Shown piece by piece: positions 33,401 through 41,379 of a stretch of DNA of 64,000 bases (positions are counted from its first letter, which is position 1; each line of letters starts with the position of its first letter). Under the pieces are notes generated by a model, which had not been told where the DNA came from, made no database searches, and saw nothing but the letters and a program-made list of their open reading frames with translations. This stretch comes from Tachypleus tridentatus. Lineage: Eukaryota > Arthropoda > Merostomata > Xiphosura > Limulidae. The stretch spans positions 75,631,558 to 75,695,557 of the forward strand of contig NC_134825.1 of assembly GCF_004210375.1 (NCBI RefSeq), in the 5' to 3' direction. A program made the position numbers and the translations under genes.

Positions 33401-34176
33401 AAATTTAACGTGTCATCGAGGCATACGTTGAAACTTATGTATTATCTTTAATAAAAAAAAACACCTATTATTCATTGCAAGACGTATTAGTCCAGTTAAA
33501 TGCCAGTTCTGACTTTGCATCATCAAATATGTTTATTTTTTTTTATATCTTATAAGCTAACCGGAAGTTCATATAATCTGTGTCTGCAAATTAACCTAAA
33601 GTTTCATGTTATCTATATTTTGTATATTAACATGAAGTCCTTGTTATCTGTGTTTTTATACCAACAGAAAGTCCATGTAATTTGTGCTTTGAAGGTTAAT
33701 CTGTTATGTGACTTTTTCTTAGATTAAATTGGACAATTTTACTTTTTGTGTTTTATAGATTAACCTAAGGTCCTTGTTATTCATATTTTAAAGATTAACC
33801 CGATATATTTGTTATTAGTGTATAATAAATTAAACCGAAATCCTTGTTATATGAGCTGTATAGATTAACCTTTATATTTATGTTTTCTGGAGTAACCTCA
33901 ATTCTTTGTTATCCGAAATTTATAGATTAACCTAAAGTCCTCGTTTCCCGTGCTTTGTAAATTCTGAAGACCTTGTTATCCGAGTTTGGTAAATTAATCT
34001 GTAATCTTTATAACTCAAGTTTTATAGAATAACTCAAGGCCTATAGTTTTCTATATAGATTAATACCAAGCTATTATTATCTGTAATTTACAGGTCTTCG
34101 TCTGAAATCTCAGATGAAGAATACGTTTCAGAACATTATGTTTACGCGAAGGAGAAGAAAGCAAACGAACGAGTAG
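24241..34176 (+). CDS. WFDC1-like secreted WAP four-disulfide-core protein (gene span, seven exons)
   Basis: Exons at 24241-24439, 27059-27112, 29072-29215, 29439-29495, 31006-31090, 31563-31621 and 34094-34176 (stop tag at 34174-34176) all have GT/AG borders and matching phases. They sum to 681 nt, 226 residues plus stop. Residues 19-58 form a WAP domain with all eight cysteines in order (CP, HC, LC, DC, CC, GC, SC). Then come a proline patch, 'VIDWQEEPKG', and a second Cys-containing block with 'EGMPNLGVCV'. This order (WAP, PPPPV-x-DW, C-S-T, C-P-x-x-Y-x-C, EGxPNxGxCV) is that of vertebrate WFDC1/ps20 as I remember it. WAP proteins are usually secreted protease inhibitors or growth modulators; the role here is unknown. 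The C-terminal third adds two more Cys motifs and an RRRRK cluster that I cannot match to WFDC1. The start and signal peptide lie upstream and are not identified. Confidence 0.88.
24418..24785 (+). repeat. 56-57-bp tandem repeat spanning the WAP exon's donor site, six units
   Basis: Units begin with 'ataccacc' or a variant at 24424, 24481, 24538, 24595, 24651 and 24707. Each unit contains the end of the exon (Pro codons), the donor region and about 35 bp of intron. Donor status by unit: cctg|gtaatatg, cttg|ataatgtg (lost), cctg|gtaatatg, actg|gtaatatg, actg|gtaatatg, cccg|gtacgttt. The first three periods are 57 bp (19 codons), so the frame stays open through them. Confidence 0.92.
25492..25612 (+). 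mobile_element. SINE-B copy, diverged
   Basis: 'gtctcagcgatatg', 'gaacttacaatgctagaaat', 'cgggtttcaatacttgtggt', 'gaagcacagaca', tail 'aaacacacaaacc'. Confidence 0.82.
26328..26392 (+). mobile_element. Composite SINE scrap
   Basis: A family-A-like 'ggcgtggcctaggtaacg' runs straight into 'cagatagcccatgtgtagct', a SINE tail. The rest of the element is missing. Confidence 0.4.
26657..26784 (+). mobile_element. SINE-B copy
   Basis: Full length and well preserved: 'ccctccaggagcacagcggt', 'aaacttacaacgctag', 'ggtttcgatacctg', 'gctttgtgcttaattcg' and tail 'aaacaacaacgg'. Confidence 0.92.
27059..27112 (+). CDS. WFDC1-like exon (VIDW segment)
   Basis: Acceptor ttttcttgcag|, donor cccg|gtaggt, both phase 1, 54 nt. 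Completes 'PPPPVIDWQEEPKGISSIP', matching the conserved P-P-P-P-V-x-D-W of WFDC1. Confidence 0.88.
27573..27839 (+). mobile_element. SINE-A copy with target-site duplication
   Basis: Family-A SINE with a small deletion in the tRNA head ('ggccaggcactcgacttc'). The flanking direct repeat ttctcaaaagct (27561-27572 and 27840-27851) is exact. Confidence 0.93.
28567..28655 (+). mobile_element. SINE-C copy with an internal deletion
   Basis: 'ccccgctggcacagcggtaa', 'gatttacaatgctaaaatc', 'aggagttcgattt', then directly 'actttgctatgagataaa'. The stretch 'ggtggactcagcagatagcc' is missing. Confidence 0.82.
29072..29215 (+). CDS. WFDC1-like exon (second cysteine block)
   Basis: Acceptor tttacttcccag|, donor gagg|gtgaga, phase 1 on both sides, 144 nt. 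Contains KICSTS, LDCPANYVCRIQYI and EGMPNLGVCV, the second conserved part of WFDC1. Confidence 0.9.
29439..29495 (+). CDS. WFDC1-like exon (acidic linker)
   Basis: Acceptor tttttaatag|, donor acgg|gtaaga, phase 1, 57 nt. Encodes 'ESDVSDDGKTYLEKAGKET', hydrophilic, no domain. Confidence 0.75.
29680..29805 (-). mobile_element. SINE-B copy, diverged
   Basis: Reverse orientation within an intron: 'gaaagctacacaatggacta', 'gcgaggtatcgaagcctgg', 'catctgtagacccct'. Confidence 0.78.
30012..30076 (-). mobile_element. SINE-B fragment
   Basis: 'caatacaaaaccacttaatg', 'ggctatcggcgctctgccct', 'aagcatcgatta'; the tail half of family B. Confidence 0.65.
30427..30680 (+). mobile_element. SINE-A copy, diverged
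   Basis: 'agatcagagcgctcaactcg', 'ggttgcgggttcaaattc', 'accttataatgtgacagtta', 'ttggtaaaagagtagcccaa', tail 'gcacgaaatttgaaacaaac'. Confidence 0.85.
31006..31090 (+). CDS. WFDC1-like exon (helical segment)
   Basis: Acceptor accattttag|, donor ggttg|gtgagt, phase 1 to 2, 85 nt. Encodes 'GGCSLSKEKYDQLQELQKR', probably helical, with one cysteine. Confidence 0.75.
31563..31621 (+). CDS. WFDC1-like exon (CLC motif)
   Basis: Acceptor atgtttttcag|, donor ttcag|gtgagc, phase 2 to 1, 59 nt. Encodes 'CLCTRGALECKISRNN', three cysteines. Confidence 0.75.
31988..32258 (-). mobile_element. SINE-A copy in intron 6
   Basis: Full length in reverse orientation, with minor changes in the tRNA part. Target-site repeats are not clear. 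Confidence 0.92.
32460..32580 (-). mobile_element. SINE-B copy
   Basis: 'tttgaagttaagtacaaaac', 'ggactatctctgct', 'tatcaaaacccgg', 'gtaaatctgaggtcatacca', 'gccacttgggt'. Confidence 0.82.
32585..32850. repeat. Diverged tandem duplication of about 130-145 bp
   Basis: Two copies of: a (GT)n/G-run, 'gagtgtttgtaaaa', 'ttatagaaagcttagtgaga', 'aaccc-ctttaacaaaat', 'ttcaagcta-atattatt'. They start at about 32585 and 32722. Confidence 0.9.
32870..33115 (-). mobile_element. Very old SINE-A-like copy
   Basis: 'ggtaaccaaataatgggatt', 'acctgtcacaattgtaacgt' and 'aaggccca' keep the family-A order in reverse orientation; the rest is badly diverged. Confidence 0.5.
33203..33332 (+). mobile_element. SINE-C copy, full length
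   Basis: 'gtcccacgttggtacaacgg', 'ggatttacaacgctaaaatc', 'aggggttcagtttccctcgg', 'tggactcagcagatagcccg', tail 'aagaaacaaacatacacaca'. Confidence 0.92.
33540..34090 (+). repeat. Decayed tandem repeat (about 40-60-bp units) running into the last exon's acceptor
   Basis: Repeated variants of 'agattaacctaaagtcc', 'ttgttatctgtg' and 'ttttatagatt' fill the end of the last intron, about a dozen units. The true acceptor 'ttattatctgtaatttacag' at 34074-34093 matches the second half of a unit. Confidence 0.8.
34094..34176 (+). CDS. WFDC1-like last exon
   Basis: Acceptor gtaatttacag|, entered in phase 1. Encodes 'LRLKSQMKNTFQNIM', then the basic cluster RRRRK and a stop at 34174-34176. A second frame over the same bases is also open, but only this one agrees with the upstream phase. 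The acceptor lies in the last unit of a decayed tandem repeat. Confidence 0.65.
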
Positions 34177-35190
34177 GATTAATCGTTAGTCTCTTTATTA
34201 TAACCTTGGTTGACGATGTTCATCATTTCCTCTGAACTTATGATGATGTTTTTGTTAAATGCTTAAAAAATATTGGTTTGGTTTAGATGAACAGATAAGC
34301 CCACAAAGGTACTTTTTTCTTTGTTCTACAAATTGTTTGAATTTAACTTAAAATGTCATATTTACAAGACTTCCCCTGAAAGTATTGTCGTGTTGTTGGA
34401 ATTGTAAAAAAAAGTAAAGATATGTTGGTTACGTTCTGAGATTAGATAAATATTGTCAGTAAGAAATATTTATTTAATCTTGAGGCTTAACCTAGCTAAA
34501 CTGAAACAAAATAACCGATTGTGCTTGAGCTAATATCTTAGAAAGATTCACGTGCAAAATGATATTTTAATTAAAGAAATGTTTGTTGAGCTGTTTTTAA
34601 ATTCGCTAAACTTTGGTTGAGCTAGATTACAACTAGACAGAGTTTGTATAACAAAGCTGTTTTATGTTAGTATTATTTGAAGAATCTAGGTTCGTATTGT
34701 TTATACTGGAACTTATATAAGTCTGATGTAACAATTATTTTTTATTTTGTTTTTGATCTTGTTGCTGTAAAGAGGTATGCATCAAAACTTATTTTTAGTT
34801 TGTAAGTGCTATGCAGATAATGGAGAAGAGGGATATTTTTTTACGTTCTTACGACACTACATATATATGTTTTAACCGTTTTGTAACCTATATAAATGTG
34901 TTTTAATTTTTTTAAATAAATGAATGTAAAGACTAATTAAAGTAACTTATTAAACTTTTGACACTGTTGTCATAGAATTATTTTACTCTGAACTGACTTC
35001 AACGTTCTTTTAAAGTGTTATCTAAACATTTCAGTAACATACTATGTCAAAAGATGTAAGTGAAACACGTTTAGTTAACATCCGTTTAGAACTTAAGAAG
35101 GATTTACATTTAACAAGATGCTTGAAGTTTTTAATGCCATACTATGTGATAATAAGGTTCGTTTGTTTTATAGCAAAGACAGATTGTACA
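34177..35190 (+). other. Probable 3' untranslated region and flank of the WFDC1-like gene
   Basis: AT-rich DNA after the stop. A polyadenylation signal aataaa lies at 34915-34920, 740 nt downstream of the stop. No other gene seen. Confidence 0.5.
34915..34920 (+). terminator. Candidate polyadenylation signal
   Basis: aataaa in 'tttttttaaataaatgaatg'. Common by chance in AT-rich DNA. Confidence 0.4.
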
Positions 35191-35194
35191 ATCT

Positions 35195-35265
35195 CCTGTA
35201 GCCGCCGCTGGGAATCGATCGTAGGATTTTAGTGTTATAAGTCCGCAGAGTTACTGCTGCCTCAA
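35195..35265 (-). mobile_element. SINE-B fragment
   Basis: 'gccgccgctgggaatcgatc', 'tttagtgttataagtccgca' and 'gagttactgctgcctca': head half of family B in reverse, followed by a T-run. Confidence 0.7.
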
Positions 35266-35384
35266 ATATTTTTTTTTTTTTGTAAATTGTATGTTTTCCT
35301 TTATTTATTAAAGCTGTATGTTCAGAAGCATGAAGTATGCAAGTAAGGACTGATTAATATTTTCTTATGTTATAACTGCTCTTA

Positions 35385-35510
35385 GTCCCCCGATGGGGTA
35401 GTGGTAAGTCTACTGACTTACAATGCTAAAATCCCGGATTCAATTTCCAACGAAGGACACAGCAGATAACCCAATGTGATCTGTTGTGTAAAAGACAAAC
35501 GATCAAACAA
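35385..35510 (+). mobile_element. SINE-C copy
   Basis: 'gtcccccgatggggtagtgg', 'ctgacttacaatgctaaaat', 'cccggattcaatttcc', 'ggacacagcagataaccc', tail 'aaagacaaacgatcaaacaa'. Confidence 0.85.
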
Positions 35511-35812
35511 ACGACTTTTTATAACATGTTTGTATTTAAATGTGAGTCTCGCAGTAACGTACAGTCTAACATAATATGTATGTATTTTTCCAATAAAAAA
35601 TTGTGAGATTTGTTCAGCTGAGTCTGTTATACGTTTATCAAGTCACCAGGATTGTCGTGTAAAATTATATTGGGAGAACTGTCGGAATAGCAGTCGAACA
35701 AAAGATAAACAGTTTAACTTAATTCACTTATACAGATATTATTAAACATTAATACAAATAGAGAGGTGATACCATGACCTTCAAGCAATCATTTTGTGAA
35801 TCGATCTTTATG

Positions 35813-36085
35813 TTGTTGTTTGGAATTTCGCACAAAGTTACTCGAGAGTTATCTGTGTTAGCCGTCCCTAATTTAGCAGTGTAAGACTAGAGGGAAGGCA
35901 GCTAGTCATCACCACCCACCTCCAACTCTTGGGCTACTCTTTTACTAACGAATAGTGGGATTGATCGAAATATTATAAAGCCCCCACGGCTGGGAGGGCG
36001 AGCATGTTTGGCACGACTCGGGCGCGAACCCGCGACCCTCAGATTACGAAGCGCACGCCTTAACGCGCTAGGCCATGCCAGGCCC
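35813..36085 (-). mobile_element. SINE-A copy, young-looking, with target-site duplication
   Basis: Nearly intact in reverse orientation, with box B-like 'gggttcgcgcccg'. The exact 13-bp direct repeat atcgatctttatg flanks it (35800-35812 and 36086-36098). Confidence 0.95.
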
Positions 36086-36290
36086 ATCGATCTTTATGAG
36101 CAGAGGCGTTATTGGATGAAAATACTGTTTCGTTTGGTAAACTATTCATTCATATAGATAGATATAAAAACGATTTTGTTCAAAACTTGTGCAGTTTGAA
36201 GCAGCAGCGATCGCCCTTTTTTATAGATGCCGAAAAGAAAACTTCACACCATAATAGAAATTCGGCTTCATTTTGCTGTAGCTTGCAGAC

Positions 36291-36986
36291 GGTTTTACTT
36301 CAGACAGTTGCTTCACTTTACTGTATTTATTGTGTTACTTCAGACAGCTGCTTCACTTTACTGTATTTATTGTTTTACTTCAGACAGTTGCTTCACTTTA
36401 CTGTATTTATTGTTTTACTTCAGACAGTTGCTTCACTTTACTGTATTTATTGTTTTATTTCAGACAGTTGCTTCACTTTACTGTATTTATTGTTTTATTT
36501 CAGATAGTTGCTTCACTTTACTGTATTTATTGTTTTACTCCAGACAGTTGCTTCACTTTACTGTATTTATTGTTTTACTTCAGACAGTTGCTTCACTTTA
36601 CTGTATTTATTGTGTTACTTCAGACAGTTGCTTCACTTTACTGTATTTATTGTTTTACTTCAGACAGTTGCTTCACTTTACTGTATTTATTGTTTTACTT
36701 CAGACAGTTGCTTCACTTTACTGTATTTATTGTTTTATTTCAGACAGTTGCTTCACTTTACTGTATTTATTGTTTTATTTCAGATAGTTGCTTCACTTTA
36801 CTGTATTTATTGTTTTACTCCAGACAGTTGCTTCACTTTACTGTATTTATTGTTTTACTTCAGACAGTTGCTTCACTTTACTGTATTTATTGTTTTATTT
36901 CAGACAGTTGCTTCACTTTACTGTATTTATTGTTTTACTTCAGACAGTTGCTTCACTTTACTGTATTTATTGTTTTACTTCAGACA
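36291..36986. repeat. 40-bp minisatellite with a 280-bp higher-order period
   Basis: About 17.4 copies of a 40-bp unit ('ttgcttcactttactgtatt', 'tattgttttacttcagacag'). Unit variants repeat every seven units: tgtgttactt at 36331 and 36611, cagatag at 36501 and 36781, actc at 36538 and 36818. 36331-36610 and 36611-36890 differ at one base (36348). All frames lack stops inside the unit, which creates long artificial open frames. Confidence 0.96.
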
Positions 36987-37061
36987 ATTCCTATAAGACA
37001 TGAAGGTTTGCTATTATCTATGATGCCCACTGTTGTCGACGTGTACAGTTGCCTGGAGTGA

Positions 37062-37387
37062 GGAGTGAATGAGAATAATTTCTGTAAATTTGAGTATACT
37101 TCTGCCTGTCTTGCAACATTTTACGTGATTCATTGTTTACACTCCTCACAGCACAAATAATTTGGCTTTGTGCGCCCTGTAGAAACAGTTGTTTTTTTAT
37201 GTGATTAGAGCTACATTGTTATCATATACATTATGAACAGTGATAGTGAAATTGAAGTATCGATTTATCGTGGACTTTGGCATCTCTACCATCAACCAAT
37301 TGTTTGTGTTCGTAAACATACGGTTAATTCTCAGGATCCTTTCTTTCATGATATAACAATGTATATTTTGTGGTATTTATCGATCTG
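37062..37387. other. Non-coding DNA
   Basis: No gene or repeat recognised between the minisatellite and the Tc1-like element. Confidence 0.5.
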
Positions 37388-38510
37388 CAGTCTTGGCCAA
37401 AATGTTTGCACACTGTTCTATATATTAACGTTATTATCTAAGCGCATGGAATAGTAACAAAAAAGGTAGCACATGATCGGAAAAGTGTGTGAAAATTGTT
37501 ATTCTGGTCTGTATAAGTTATTTTGAAATTTTTTTCATCAAAACACACATACACGAATGTTTTGTATAAAAGAGTGCTTTTGATATAAAGTATATTCAAA
37601 ATAGATCAATGTTTTGTTCAGACAACTTCTCTGTACTTGGTGTAGAGCCATGCCTTGTCACGTATCAGAAGTGATAGGACTTCAATTTGTTCTACTAGTA
37701 TGAAACAAACTGACATTGCTAGAACAATAGAGTATCATCAGTGTATTGTATTCAGAATTTTGAAACGACACTGGACTAAAGGAAAAGTTGTTCCAGGAAA
37801 TTTCACTGATAAACGCCAAAAAACTACTGGCTTAGATGACCGTGTTTTGATGAGGTTAACACGTCAAAATCGAAAGAAGTCTTGCATCACTTTTGACAAG
37901 AATAGCATGACCATATTCATTCCAGGGTATCTAGACAAACAGTGAATACGAGACTGACCAAACAAGGTTATTTTGCAAGAAGGTCTGTCTACAAATCGAT
38001 ATTAACCAAAATTCACCACCGTCACCATGTTACTTGGGCAAGACAATACGCCAACATACAGTTAGGACACTGGAGAACAGATGATGGAAGTAGTCTTCTC
38101 ACAGGGAACACACTCGAGGTGGTGCTGTATATGTTTAGGTAGATATTCATCACAGTGGAAAACTGCTCTTTATATCCTCCAGGAAAATATCAACAACGCC
38201 TCCTACGAGCAAATCATGGAGAAAATATTTCTGCCATATACTAGGCCAAGGGTGACAATAACCTTATATCCTGGGATGGCAATGCCATTGCCCACAATGT
38301 AAGTATTGAATAGGATTATTTCGACCACAAGAGTCTCCAGATTGTAATCCCATTGAGAAATGTTGGACAGAAATGAACCAGAAAACTTGACTGTTCTGCA
38401 AAGAATGGATTTTTAGTGATGGCATCTCTAAATATTGTTCAATACTTTAACATACAATTTTACTCTTTCACTTTATACAGATGTTGCACTAGTTTGGCTT
38501 TATGGATAAC
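37388..38510 (+). mobile_element. Decayed Tc1/mariner-type element
   Basis: The transposase remains (37650-38395) are flanked by weakly inverted ends: 'cttggccaaaatgtttgcac' near 37391, and 38480-38508 whose reverse reads 'gccaaactagtgcaacat'. Ends are approximate. Confidence 0.65.
37650..38395 (+). pseudogene. Tc1-type transposase pseudogene
   Basis: Fragments in all three frames follow the Tc1 order. An N-terminal helix-turn-helix part 'MKQTDIARTIEYHQCIVFRI' is followed by 'KGKVVPG' and 'GLDDRVLMRLTRQNRKKS'. A second HTH-like part then leads to 'TRLTKQGYFARRSVYKSIL', 'HHRHHVTWARQYANIQLGHW', a damaged first-Asp region, 'RGGAVYV', 'ASYEQIMEKIFLPYTRPR' and finally 'RPQESPDCNPIEKCWTEM' with the third acidic position. 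At least six frameshifts or stops are needed to join them. It is a different lineage from the element at 1-1857, whose C-terminal motifs are D-L-N-x-x-E-N-L-W. Confidence 0.85.
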
Positions 38511-38971
38511 ATATATTCTTATGACATTCCTCTAACGATATTGCTGTGATTTTCATTCATATTGTGTAGAATATGTAAATGATTTCTTAACAAATATTTC
38601 ATTTTACACATGTTGACTTGCATTTCACATATGTTTTACAAAGGCCGATATTATTTCTATAGGAGAACAGTGTTATTTTTATAAGGTTTTATTACAATTC
38701 TTTCATAAGACTACATACATGTTTCAATATGTCTCAACTTTTCTTTATAATTTTATTTTATATATTTAAGTGTAATGCATGTGTGTTACAAAGAAAGATG
38801 GTGTTACTAAGGTTCTATAGGCGGATTGTGTTTTTTCAGGTGGATGGTTGTTAAGAATACACAAGTTTGAATATTTTATTGATTTATTTATGTAGTGACA
38901 AGTATTTAGCAAAATATCTCTTTTTTTCATATAACGTTACCCAAGTAAAAAATATAAGCTCTAACTGAAAT
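38511..38971. other. AT-rich non-coding DNA
   Basis: No gene recognised. Confidence 0.6.
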
Positions 38972-39380
38972 ATTAGGTTAAGGAGTAATTCGTGAGCGTT
39001 TTTAAATAATTTCATTCAAGCATTACATGCAAGACTATACAATACTTCAATGCATGAACACATTACACCCAAAACATTTATTATGATACTTTATTTCATG
39101 TAATACCTAGGTATATAGTATGCATTGTTTTAAACGAAATTGCAAAAAATTAAATGCGAAAAGCAGATGGTGTCGAAAATGCTCGATTTTGTCCACTTGA
39201 CATTTCATTTAATGAGCTGAAAATGAAAGCAAAAATTAAAGACATATGAAAATCAAACACACCATCTATTAGAGCAAAAAATTATCTACCAAATGACATG
39301 AAATATTTTGCGAAAGCGTTTCATTTATGAATATATTTTTTTAACTTGAAAAAACGCTCACGAATTATTCCTCAACCAAT
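38972..39380. mobile_element. 409-bp MITE with terminal inverted repeats of about 31 bp
   Basis: The left end (38972-39004, core 'ggagtaattcgtgagcgttt') and right end (39349-39380, core 'aaacgctcacgaattattcc') are inverted copies with two substitutions and one indel. No coding frame lies between them. The 'ttaggtt' start is reminiscent of mariner-like ends. A clear target-site duplication was not seen; ta/at is possible. Confidence 0.88.
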
Positions 39381-40768
39381 AGTATAATGAGCATAACGTA
39401 CAAAAGTTGTATGAGAGTTAAGTCACTATGTTATAAGATAAGATGTTTATAGTATTTTATTTTATCTTGAAGGTCTTGTTAATAAATGTTTCAGTATGTT
39501 TGTAAAATCTTTGAGTTTACATCGTTGTTGTAAAGTATATTCTGTAATGGCAAACAGTAAACACATTGGATTTATGAAACATGAAAGAATAGCCACATGA
39601 TTTACAATTAAAAGTTCTTTTAAGAAGATGATTGTCACCTCTTTTTGATTATAAATTATACTCACTTGTGAAAAGTGTATTTTGATGCTTTGGTGAACTG
39701 TCAAAATTAAATGTTACAGTGCAATTTAATTTATGATTTGCCAAAAAATATTTAAAATATACGTTTGAATCATTATAAAGTTATATGACTTGTACATATC
39801 ATTGCAAATTAGAAATAATATATTTTTTACAAAAAAAAGGCGCATGCCTGTGTGTATTTTTTCTAATCCCAGACCACTTAACACTAATAATTTTATTCTG
39901 CCAGTTTCAAGAAGGAAGAGGTCTCGTTATTTGACAACAAAACAACCTCTCCTGCCAATGACCCTTTGTATTTCTTAATAATCAAAGTTTATTAATGCAA
40001 TGTGAGTTAGATATATTAGACAGTATCAGTGTGATTTTAAAATATGTGCAATCATTGCAAACGTCTTGATTTACACATAAAAAAAGTTGGGTTACAAGCT
40101 GTACTCTAAAACCACAACTCTTTATGAATTTTAATTGTATGGTAAGCTTTGTATTTTAAGCAAATATTCTATAGAAAATTATAAAATGGTAAATGTTGCT
40201 ATGTGTTGATTGGTTAAACAGTAAGTCGTTCATTTATTATATATCGTTGTGGTAAAATGATTTACAATAAAGTTTGTTAAGCGTTTGTTAAAATTAGAGA
40301 TATGAATGAAATCCGAGCTACTTACATAGAGGTGAACATGAGAATATATTTTAAGCCTAACATTATAACTGGTGAAAGAGTAAGCTTATATCTTAAATTA
40401 TTGTAAGTTATTGAGAAATTCAATCAATTCTGTAATCATAAAAAATTCGTCCTTTTTAAGACGGTAATTAGAAAAAGCATGTCATCCGAATTAAATATAG
40501 AAGTGAAAATTAGACTAACGTACATTAACTGTTTACAAAATCAAAGCTTAAAACACAATCATTTGAGAATAATAATGTGACTGTCTCAGTGAATATTTAC
40601 AAAACGAAACATTAGATATTATATTATAAGATATTTTAATTTATTACAAAACTTGTATTTAAAAATAAAGAATTTTACACATCGCAGTATTATGGTTTCA
40701 TATCTGAATTATTCTGGAAATCTTGACAGTAAAGAAGCTACCGCTGAACATTACTTAAAATAACTGAC
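39381..40768. other. AT-rich non-coding DNA
   Basis: No gene or repeat recognised. Confidence 0.6.
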
Positions 40769-40780
40769 ACAATCAAATGG

Positions 40781-41021
40781 GGCCCGGCATGGCCAAGTGT
40801 GTAAAGGCGTTCGAATCCCGGTCGCACCAAACATGCTCGCCTTTTCAGCCGTGGGGGCGTTATAATATGACGGTCAATCCCACTATTCGTTGGTAAAAAA
40901 GTAGCCCATAGTTGGCAGTGGGTGGTGATGACTAGCTGCCTTCCCTCTAGTCTTACACTGCTAAATTAGGGACGGCTAGCGCAGATAGCCCTCGAGTAGC
41001 ATTGCGCGAAATTCAAAACAA
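40781..41021 (+). mobile_element. SINE-A copy with a deleted tRNA core, with target-site duplication
   Basis: The head 'ggcccggcatggccaag' runs into 'aaaggcgttcgaatcccggt'. The anticodon arm and first half of the T arm are missing, as if two 'gttcg' sequences had recombined. The 12-bp direct repeat acaatcaaatgg flanks the element exactly (40769-40780 and 41022-41033). Confidence 0.95.
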
Positions 41022-41333
41022 ACAATCAAATGGACGCCTTATGCAATCACTATTTCAGAAACTTGTGACAATTTTCTCAACAGAAAATATAAGGAATCAC
41101 TTTTGATTCAATCAAGACACCCTTCCATTAACTGGCATAATGCCTGGCCCTTCTAAAATTTATTATTATTATTGATTTTATCTATTTTTTATATTATTAT
41201 TATCGTTTTCTCTGATTTTATGAGCAACGACTTAAAACTGTTCCACCATACTTGTATCACGTAACATGTACACTTTTCCATTGTATATATTGTTTTCAGT
41301 AACTGTCATTTAAAATCAGTTTGGTAACCTATG

Positions 41334-41376
41334 ACTCTTGGTAAAGGCGTGAGCCGAAACGTCAGGAACAAATAAT
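41334..41376 (+). other. Hammerhead-like or Penelope-tail-like motif (weak)
   Basis: 'ggtaaaggcgtgagccgaaa' followed by 'cgtcagg' has a GGC-gtga-GCC stem directly followed by GAAAC, as in stem II plus the conserved GAAA of hammerhead ribozymes carried by Penelope-like elements. The CUGANGA half is not preserved (cttggta). Confidence 0.25.
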
Positions 41377-41379
41377 TAA

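Noticed and set aside
36112..37061. Overlapping open frames rich in 'FTVFIVLLQTVASLYCIYC'-type text
   Set aside because: The 40-bp unit has no stop in any frame, so all three frames are open by construction. No known protein resembles it.
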